From an archaeon UBA583 (lineage in GTDB: Archaea > Nanobdellota > Nanobdellia > Woesearchaeales > UBA583), in assembly GCA_002506365.1 (NCBI GenBank), contig DAXK01000035.1:1-42420 (forward strand): DNA of 42,420 nucleotides, given 5' to 3'. The first letter of the stretch is position 1. Each line of letters begins with the position of its first letter. Under the pieces are notes generated by a model that ran no database searches, was not told where the DNA came from, and saw only the letters and a list, made by a program, of their open reading frames with translations. Below, one piece after another: positions 1-6,679 of the stretch. Position numbers and translations under genes: made by a program.

Positions 1-125
1 TATGATATATTTGTTAATAAATTTGCCATATTATTATAAAATATTTCTGATAAAAAAAATAAAATTAAAATAGATAATGTTATGTATCTAAAAAATAATA
101 TTTTTTCATCATAATTTGGTTTCAT
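1..125 (-). CDS. Partial membrane or secreted protein, N-terminal end only
   Basis: An open frame on the minus strand starts at ATG 125 and stays open to the window edge (41 codons). It begins with a short charged segment (MKPNYDEK), followed by an aromatic/aliphatic stretch (ITLSILILFFLSEIF) that looks like a signal anchor or first membrane helix. It is divergent from the pilin-like gene that starts at 238, and both would share the AT-rich spacer. No family can be named from so short a piece. The composition suggests a real gene start rather than chance, but an AT-rich chance frame is not excluded. Confidence 0.4.
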   Translation of the reverse strand, partial: MKPNYDEKILFFRYITLSILILFFLSEIFYNNMANLLTNIS

Positions 126-237
126 AATATTTTTGATATTTTATTTTTTATAAATCTTGGTTGTATTTTTTAATCTTTATTTTATTTTATTTATTTATAA
201 CATATAGTTATAAATGTTTAATTTTTATTTTTTATTT

Positions 238-1116
238 ATGTTATTTAAAATGTATAAATCAGCTATTACTCCAATTATTACTATAACTTTATTATTACTG
301 GTTGGGATTGGTGCTTTTTTATTAGTTCAAGATTGGACAAAATCTAATTTTAGTGAATATCTAATTGAAAATGAGGCAGCTGGTAATGTAGGTGATTTGG
401 AGATATTAGGATTAAAAGATACTGGAGATTATACTAGTGTTTTAGGAGTTCGTAATACTGGTTCAGTTGCTCATAATATTTCTTTTGTTAATATTGGTGA
501 TGAAAAATGTAGAGTTTTAAATTCTAAATTAGTTGGAAATATTCAAAATTTGGAATTGAATTGTAATGTTAAGCGATTAGATACTTATAGTATTGATATT
601 GTTTCAGATAAGGGAATTTATTCAAAAGTTACAACTGTTTGGGAAGAGGATTTAAATGTTGATTATAAAATTCCTTTGAAAGTTTCTTTTGATTTTGGGG
701 AAACTTGTATAAATTCTACAAGAGTTTATGGTATGAATTATACAAATAATTCTCATGCTGAGGTTGGGTCTTCAAGTGAATATTATTATGGGGCTTGTGT
801 TTCTCATGATGATTATGTCATTGAAAATAATTGTTTTGGTAATTATGTAAAATTATTTTCTTTGGCAGGAATTTCTAATTCTCCAATTTATATAAATAAA
901 AATAATGCTGCTCCTGAACCAGTTGCTAATTATTATAATTGGCAGGATGTGTGTATATCTTCTAGTGGTGGAATTATGGATTTAGTTTATTCAAAAATTA
1001 GACCGAGTGATAGAAATTATATTTGTGTTGGAAGTTTTAATCAAGATGATTTTAATGGTGCAGCTATTGGTGGGTGTTCTGCTTATGAAACAAAAATTTG
1101 GCTTGATATTAATTAA
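238..1116 (+). CDS. Pilin-like secreted or surface protein with class III signal peptide
   Basis: Predicted extracellular protein of about 292 residues. The N-terminus (MLFKMYKSAITPIITITLLLLVG) has the archaeal type IV pilin layout: a short basic stretch ending in Lys, then SAITP and a hydrophobic helix. This resembles the K/R-x-SPV motif cleaved by PibD/FlaK-type prepilin peptidases. The rest is beta-rich and carries at least nine cysteines, so disulfides are likely. The frame opens at 214, but a TATA-like TTATAAAT near 206-214 fits a leaderless start at 238; ATG 250 is also possible. The gene at 40799 has the same N-terminal design. The body matches no family I recognise. It lies just upstream of the large fibre gene on the same strand. 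Confidence 0.7.
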   Translation: MLFKMYKSAITPIITITLLLLVGIGAFLLVQDWTKSNFSEYLIENEAAGNVGDLEILGLKDTGDYTSVLGVRNTGSVAHNISFVNIGDEKCRVLNSKLVGNIQNLELNCNVKRLDTYSIDIVSDKGIYSKVTTVWEEDLNVDYKIPLKVSFDFGETCINSTRVYGMNYTNNSHAEVGSSSEYYYGACVSHDDYVIENNCFGNYVKLFSLAGISNSPIYINKNNAAPEPVANYYNWQDVCISSSGGIMDLVYSKIRPSDRNYICVGSFNQDDFNGAAIGGCSAYETKIWLDIN

Positions 1117-1295
1117 TTAATTTTTTTTATTTTTATTTTTTATTTTTTATCTTGATTTAATAAGTTGAATTTTGAAACTAAAAATTAATTTTAAATTTAG
1201 TTACAAATGTATATATCAGATTTTATATTGTAATATTAAGTGTATAAAATTTTATGGTTTTAATATATAAAGTAAAAACCTTTTGGTATAATTAT

Positions 1296-4200
1296 ATGAA
1301 TATAAGGATTAGTTTGAATGTTTTGATTTTATTATTTAGTTTTGTTTCTGGATTTTCTTATGGATTTCATTATCCTTATGAAATTTGGAATGGAACTTTT
1401 GGTTCAGGTGAATATATATTTCCTGATGATTTGTCTGTTGATGGAAATTTATGTTTATCTGGGGATTGTAGAAATTCTTGGCCAGCTGGAAGTTTAGCAG
1501 ATATTACTGCTGTTACGACGGGTGTTGGTTTGATTGGTGGTGCTAATTCTGGAGATATAAATTTAAAATTAGATTTTAGCTATTTAGATAATTTATTTGT
1601 TGCGGAGAATGATATTAATTTATCTAATTATCAAAAAAAAATTGGAGGGAGTTGTCCATCTGGTTCAAGTATTAGAGTAATTAATTTAGATGGTTCAGTT
1701 TTATGTGAGTCTGATAGTGGAGATGTTGATACTGATACACAATTAAGTGAAGCTCAGGTTGATGCTTATGTTAATAATAATGGTTATTTAACAAGTTTTA
1801 CTGAAGTTGATCCACAAGTTGGAACTTTGACAAATGGTAAATGGTGTCGAAATGATGGTAGTAAAATTATTTGTGATGTAAATGTTGTAACCGATACAAC
1901 TGTTGCTGATACTAATGCTGGAACTATTTGTTCATCTGGAGAGTTTTTAAATGGTGATGGTAGTTGTGATACTGTAATTGTTGATACTAATACTCAATTA
2001 AATGAGGCACAAGTTGATGCTTATGTTAATAATAATGGTTATTTAACAAGTTTTACTGAAGTTGATCCACAAGTTGGAACTTTGACAAATGGTAAATGGT
2101 GTCGAAATGATGGTAGTAAAATTATTTGTGATGTAAATGTTGTATCTGATACTAACTCCGGAGGAGATATTACTGGTGTTACAGCTGGTGTTGGTTTGAC
2201 TGGTGGTGGGGCTAGTGGCACAGTTACTTTGAATGTTGCTGATAATTATGTTAAAAATACAGGTGATTCAATGAGTGGAACTTTATACTTGTCCACATCA
2301 GGCCCTACTCCATTTAGACTTGAAAGAAGTGGAAGTAATGCTAATTTGAATTTAGAATTTAAGCATACTGGAGCTACTAGATATTTTGGGATGGATTCAT
2401 CAGGAGATTTTAGAGTTGGAAGTAGTCAAGATTTGAGTGGGGCTGGAAATATTATTTATCATAATGGTAATTCTCCATTTGATACAGAGGCTGAAGTTGA
2501 TGCTGCGATAGCAAATAATGGTTATGCTATGGGAGCTCATACAGTTGATACAAATACTCAATTAAGTGAAGCTCAAGTTGATAATTATGTTAATAATAAT
2601 GGATATTTTAAATCAACTTTTACAAATGGTTATGATGGAATTACTGGTCCTAATGCTGGAACTACTAATTGGGTTAGGACTACTACTAATGGAATTATTC
2701 CGGCAACTTCTGGAGGTGCTTCAAGTTTAGGAACTTCAAGTTGGCCTTTTACAAATATTTATGGAAATAATATTTATGATAATGGAGTTGAGTTAAGTGC
2801 TAAATTTTTAGGAATTAGTAGTAAGTCTTCTGATTCTAATTTGTTGGATGGGATTGATTCTACTGCTTTTCAAAAAAGAGTTACTGGGACTTGTCCTGCT
2901 GGGCAAAGTATTAGAGTAATTAGTGTTACTGGGACTGTTACTTGTGAAGTAGATACTGATACAAAATTAACTGAGGCTCAAGTTGATGGTTATGTTAATA
3001 ATAATGGATATTTGACATCTGCTGTTGGGGATGGAAAATATTTAGGAAAAACTTCAACTGCTTCTAATTCAAATTTATTGGATGGGATTGCTTCTTCTGG
3101 GTTTTTGAGAACAAATTATTTATCTACTAGAACTTTGGCTAATGCAAATAGTGGAGATTCTCAAGGAGTTTCAGTAAAGTATTTAACTAGTGGTGCTACA
3201 AATAAGCCGAGTGGAACTGATCATTCTTTATTGACTATGTCTTTTAGTAATGCTTGGTCAACACAAATGGCTGGAGATTGGAGAACTAATAATTGGTATG
3301 TTCGTGAACAAAATAATGGTGCTTGGGGAGGTTGGGATAAAATTTGGACTTCAGGTAATGATGGTTCAGGTTCTGGACTTGATGCTGATTTGTTAGATGG
3401 TGTTGGTTCAACAACTGGGTCATCTGCTAATACAATTGCTAAAAGGGATGGCTCTGGAGATATTAATGTTAGATTAATTCGTTCAGAATATGATTCAACT
3501 AATCCAACTATTAATTATATTATGACTCAGATTGATACAGCTTCAAATAATTATGTTAGACCTTCAACTCCTGTCCAGTTTCGTGCTGCTGTTACTGATG
3601 GACATTATTTGGCCGTAGGTTCTAAGGCTGCGGATAGTAATTTACTTGATGGTATTGATTCATCTGGATTTATTAGAGATGGTGTTGCTGGTAATTGGGA
3701 AATGGGTTCAAATTCAAATAGTGCGGCTTACGGTTCTGCTGCCTTAGAGTTAAGAGAATTAAATTTTGGGAGTGCTCAAACTGGAGCATTATCTGAGGCA
3801 CCTAGGCTTGCTTTTCATTGGGGTGGTAGAGTTGCTTCTCAGATTGCTATTGGTACTGATGCTAGTATTCAAATTAGAAATAATCCAGGGACTGGTTTTG
3901 AAGTTTTAAAGGCTGCTAATATTTATAGTAATGATGATTTAGTTGCAACTCAAAGTTGGGTTGGAACTCAAGGATATTTAACTCAAGCTGCCGGAGATAG
4001 TAGATATATTAATGTTGGAGAGTCTGGAGATAGTATTGCAGATAATACTATTGATAGTTCAGAGATTCAAGATAATACTTTAACTGCTACTGATTTAGCT
4101 GCTGATAGTGTTGGTGCAAGTGAATTACAAGCAGGTTTTGAGAGTGGTTCAGCTTATGATTCAAGATTTACAAGAGATTTGGGAACTGTAAGTTTTACTG

Positions 4201-5561
4201 GTAGTACAACAACTGCAGGATTTATTGCTAGGTTAACTGCTTTAGGAGCTTTTAATAGTAAACATTCAACTATGAAGGCTAGTTGGTCTTATGCTGGAAA
4301 TGATGATATAGGAGATACAGGCTATGGAACTATTGAGTTGGCTGGTTCAGTTGTTGAGACTTTTACTGATGGTTCAACTAAAACTGTTAGGGTTACTAGA
4401 CCTAATACTGGGGCTGGTGGAGGAATAATTTTAGTTTATAATGATCAAGGTTCAAGTTATTCTCCAGGTTGGAGGCAAATTTATACTTCTACAACTTCAA
4501 TTCCTGGAGATGGAATTGCAGATAATACTATTGATGGTTCAGAGATACAAGATGATAGTTTAACTGCTGCTGATTTGGCTGCTGATAGTGTTGCAGGTAG
4601 TGAATTAACTGCTCCGTTTGAGACCGGTTCAGCTTATGATGGAAGATTTATTAATGTTGGAGAGTCTGGAGATAGTATTGCGGATAATACAATTGATGGT
4701 TCAGAAATTCAAGCTGATAGTTTAACTGCTGCCGATTTGGCTGTTAATTCTGTAACTAATTCTGAGTTAGTTGATGATATTTCGGTTAATTATGTGAGAG
4801 GAATTAATGAAATTTTTGGTGATTATGGAACTATGATTAGAAGTACTGATGAGTGGCTTAGATTAAATCCTGGTGCGACCCATAGTGCAGGAACTTATGT
4901 TGAAAATAATTTGAGAGTTGATGGAAGAACGTATGTTGGATCTACTGCTTATTTTTATAGCGATTCAGCTAATAGAATTGCAACTCCGGGGGATTTTTAT
5001 GTTCAATCTAGTTCTGGAAATACTTATTTGTATTCAACTAATACTTATTTAGGTGGGACTAGTGGAGATAATATTTTAGTTCGAGGAAATACTATTTCAG
5101 GGACTGGGTGGAATATTCCTGGGAATGGAAGAGCTACTTTTGATGATGTATTTATTAATGATGGTTTAGCAGTTGACGGAGGTGATGCTCATTTTTATAA
5201 TGATATTGGAGTTGATGGTTCAATTACTGCCGGAGGTTATTTTTATTATTCTGATGAGAGTTTGAAAACTAATATTTCAACTTTAAAAAATTCTTTGGAT
5301 AAAATTAGTTCTTTGAGGGGTGTTGATTTTAATTGGATTGAGTCAGGAGATAGTGAAATTGGATTAATTGCTCAGGAGGTTGAAAAAGTTTATCCTAATT
5401 TGGTTAAGACTGATAATGAAACTGGATTAAAATCTGTGAAGTATGTAAATTTAGTTGCCCCTTTAATTGAATCAGTTAAGGAACAACAAAATATGATTGA
5501 TTCACAACAAAATCAAATTGATGAGTTAAGGAAAATTATTTTGGAGTTAAAGAATGAATAA
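1296..5561 (+). CDS. Secreted phage-tail-fibre-like protein with C-terminal peptidase S74 chaperone domain
   Basis: Long extracellular fibre of 1421 residues. It has a signal peptide (MNIRISLNVLILLFSFVSG), then a repetitive beta-rich shaft. Shaft motifs are typical of tail fibres and bacterial surface fibres: SNLLDGIDS (several times), GVGLTGGGASGTVTL, CPAGQSIRVISVTGTVTCE, and three blocks around IADNTIDGSEIQ. The last 103 residues match the intramolecular chaperone of endosialidase (S74): SDESLKTNI, then GLIAQEVEKVYP, VKYVNLVAPLIESVKEQ and a closing coiled coil. In this family the Ser of SDxxLK (codon at 5250) is the self-cleavage site and the Lys acts as partner, after the chaperone has driven trimer folding. 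The frame opens at 1254, but a TATA box at 1258-1270 favours leaderless ATG 1296. No capsid, portal or terminase gene is nearby. The ligand is unknown. Confidence 0.85.
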   Translation: MNIRISLNVLILLFSFVSGFSYGFHYPYEIWNGTFGSGEYIFPDDLSVDGNLCLSGDCRNSWPAGSLADITAVTTGVGLIGGANSGDINLKLDFSYLDNLFVAENDINLSNYQKKIGGSCPSGSSIRVINLDGSVLCESDSGDVDTDTQLSEAQVDAYVNNNGYLTSFTEVDPQVGTLTNGKWCRNDGSKIICDVNVVTDTTVADTNAGTICSSGEFLNGDGSCDTVIVDTNTQLNEAQVDAYVNNNGYLTSFTEVDPQVGTLTNGKWCRNDGSKIICDVNVVSDTNSGGDITGVTAGVGLTGGGASGTVTLNVADNYVKNTGDSMSGTLYLSTSGPTPFRLERSGSNANLNLEFKHTGATRYFGMDSSGDFRVGSSQDLSGAGNIIYHNGNSPFDTEAEVDAAIANNGYAMGAHTVDTNTQLSEAQVDNYVNNNGYFKSTFTNGYDGITGPNAGTTNWVRTTTNGIIPATSGGASSLGTSSWPFTNIYGNNIYDNGVELSAKFLGISSKSSDSNLLDGIDSTAFQKRVTGTCPAGQSIRVISVTGTVTCEVDTDTKLTEAQVDGYVNNNGYLTSAVGDGKYLGKTSTASNSNLLDGIASSGFLRTNYLSTRTLANANSGDSQGVSVKYLTSGATNKPSGTDHSLLTMSFSNAWSTQMAGDWRTNNWYVREQNNGAWGGWDKIWTSGNDGSGSGLDADLLDGVGSTTGSSANTIAKRDGSGDINVRLIRSEYDSTNPTINYIMTQIDTASNNYVRPSTPVQFRAAVTDGHYLAVGSKAADSNLLDGIDSSGFIRDGVAGNWEMGSNSNSAAYGSAALELRELNFGSAQTGALSEAPRLAFHWGGRVASQIAIGTDASIQIRNNPGTGFEVLKAANIYSNDDLVATQSWVGTQGYLTQAAGDSRYINVGESGDSIADNTIDSSEIQDNTLTATDLAADSVGASELQAGFESGSAYDSRFTRDLGTVSFTGSTTTAGFIARLTALGAFNSKHSTMKASWSYAGNDDIGDTGYGTIELAGSVVETFTDGSTKTVRVTRPNTGAGGGIILVYNDQGSSYSPGWRQIYTSTTSIPGDGIADNTIDGSEIQDDSLTAADLAADSVAGSELTAPFETGSAYDGRFINVGESGDSIADNTIDGSEIQADSLTAADLAVNSVTNSELVDDISVNYVRGINEIFGDYGTMIRSTDEWLRLNPGATHSAGTYVENNLRVDGRTYVGSTAYFYSDSANRIATPGDFYVQSSSGNTYLYSTNTYLGGTSGDNILVRGNTISGTGWNIPGNGRATFDDVFINDGLAVDGGDAHFYNDIGVDGSITAGGYFYYSDESLKTNISTLKNSLDKISSLRGVDFNWIESGDSEIGLIAQEVEKVYPNLVKTDNETGLKSVKYVNLVAPLIESVKEQQNMIDSQQNQIDELRKIILELKNE
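1758..2144 (+). repeat. Two identical 132-bp direct repeats inside the fibre gene
   Basis: Bases 1758-1889 and 2013-2144 are identical by eye over 132 positions, offset by 255 bp (85 codons), so the frame is kept. Each copy encodes a shaft module running from VDAYVNNNGYLTSFTEV to GSKIICDVNVV. Perfect identity even at silent positions points to a recent duplication or gene conversion. A further diverged copy of the N-terminal part recurs near 2570-2610 and again near 2975-3015. Confidence 0.85.
4013..4767 (+). repeat. Three diverged protein repeats near the fibre C-terminus
   Basis: Three blocks starting near 4013, 4504 and 4657 each encode a version of GDSIADNTIDGSEIQ, followed by DSLTAADLAADSV and SEL. 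They differ by several substitutions, so they are older than the 132-bp repeats. The first and second blocks frame a different insert of roughly 120 residues. This fits a modular shaft in which repeats alternate with knob domains. Confidence 0.7.
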
Positions 5562-5967
5562 TAAAAAAGTTTTAAATTATTTTGGGTTTTTTATTTTTTT
5601 TATTGTTGTAGGGTATGCAATTAATACTGTTGCTACGGGATATAGAGTTAATGATAATCTTGAAACTTCTGTTGATGCTCATGGAATTTGTCAAAAAGTT
5701 AAAAATAATAATTGTGAAGGTGCTGGAATTTTTGTACCGACTAAAACTTCTGCAGAATGGACTAGTTTTAGAACTAATAAACCTAGTTGTGTTACGTTAT
5801 CTGGATGTGCCCCTGGTGACTGTGCTCCTAATAATATTTATAATCAGTGGGGAAATGATGGAGATTATGCTGATGATGGTGGAGGTCAAGGTTGTATTGA
5901 AGTTTATTTTTGTGATGGTGATACTTGGGTTATGGATTATTATGATGATAGGAATTGTTATGATTAA
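5554..5967 (+). CDS. Small cysteine-rich exported protein, coupled to the fibre gene
   Basis: 137-residue protein of unknown family. The N-terminus (MNNKKVLNYFGFFIFFIVVGYAI) is an uncleaved anchor or signal peptide. The mature part is acidic and rich in Gly, Asp and Cys (about eight cysteines, with CAPGDCAPNN and a terminal YYDDRNCYD), suggesting a disulfide-stabilised extracellular domain, perhaps metal-binding. Its start codon lies 8 bases inside the end of the fibre gene, so translation is probably coupled and the products probably act together. It could be an assembly factor or tip protein for the fibre; that is inference from position only. Confidence 0.7.
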   Translation: MNNKKVLNYFGFFIFFIVVGYAINTVATGYRVNDNLETSVDAHGICQKVKNNNCEGAGIFVPTKTSAEWTSFRTNKPSCVTLSGCAPGDCAPNNIYNQWGNDGDYADDGGGQGCIEVYFCDGDTWVMDYYDDRNCYD

Positions 5968-6096
5968 ATTGAAATTATGTTATATATTTTTTAATTTGAT
6001 TTTAAATTATTCATTCATTTAATTTTTATTTCAATTTCACATTTTTAACTATTAGAGATAAATAAACTTTTTAAAGTTATTTTTTTTGAAAATTGT

Positions 6097-6486
6097 ATGG
6101 ATAAAAAAATGAAATCTGGAAATTCAGAAAAATATCATAAAAAAAAATTTAATGTTTATAAGTTAATTACATTTATTTTAATTTCTTTAATTTTATTAGT
6201 TGTTTTAGCTTTTGGAGCAATTAAAATTTTAGATAATACTTTAAGTGAGGGAGTTATGGTTGGACAGGAAAATGCTGTTAATATTATTTTAAATGAAGTT
6301 AATGAAAAAGGATTTATTGAAATTAATTTAGGTAATAATCAAAGTGTGACTTTAGTTCCTAAAGGTTTAGAGAGTAAGTATTTAGTTAATGATATTTTTA
6401 ATTCTGTTAATGAGAAGGGCTTTGTTCAAATTAGTGCGGATGCGAATAATTCTTTAGTTTTAGTTCCTTATCAACCTGAAAAATAA
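6097..6486 (+). CDS. Single-pass membrane protein with two internal repeats
   Basis: 129 residues. A basic cytoplasmic N-terminus (residues 1-22) leads to one membrane helix (about 23-47, LITFILISLILLVVLAFGAI). The outer part then holds two copies of a short unit: VNEKGFIEINLGNNQSVTLVP and, about 35 residues later, VNEKGFVQISADANNSLVLVP. Each looks like a beta-hairpin ending in LVP. I do not recognise the family. The gene lies between the fibre cluster and ppsA on the same strand, with no overlap. Confidence 0.7.
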   Translation: MDKKMKSGNSEKYHKKKFNVYKLITFILISLILLVVLAFGAIKILDNTLSEGVMVGQENAVNIILNEVNEKGFIEINLGNNQSVTLVPKGLESKYLVNDIFNSVNEKGFVQISADANNSLVLVPYQPEK

Positions 6487-6679
6487 ATATTTATTTTTAT
6501 TTAATTTTATTTTAAATATCTATTTTAGGTTTATTTTTACTTATTATATTTTAGTTTTATTTTATTTAATTGTTTGATTTTCAAATATTTTAATTTTATG
6601 ATTTATGTTTATTTTTGTAGTTTTGTAGTTTCATTTATTTTAAGTGATGATAAAATTTTTTATTGGTTTATTTTAGAAA

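Noticed and set aside
2039..2221. 60-codon frame on the minus strand inside the fibre gene
   Set aside because: Antisense to a clear coding repeat; Pro/Val/Ser-rich shadow translation with no start context.
5615..6022. 135-codon plus-strand frame overlapping the small cysteine-rich gene
   Set aside because: Leu/Ile/Met-only composition typical of an out-of-frame shadow; the 5554 frame has a signal segment and sensible cysteines.
1254..6486. Provirus explanation for the S74 fibre cluster
   Set aside because: No capsid, portal, terminase, integrase or replication gene is visible, and the fibre has a signal peptide, which phage fibres lack. A provirus extending left of the window cannot be fully excluded.
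6644..6650. GTGATGA, a match to the box C motif of C/D RNAs
   Set aside because: No box D (CTGA) or second motif pair at a suitable distance; single matches are expected by chance.
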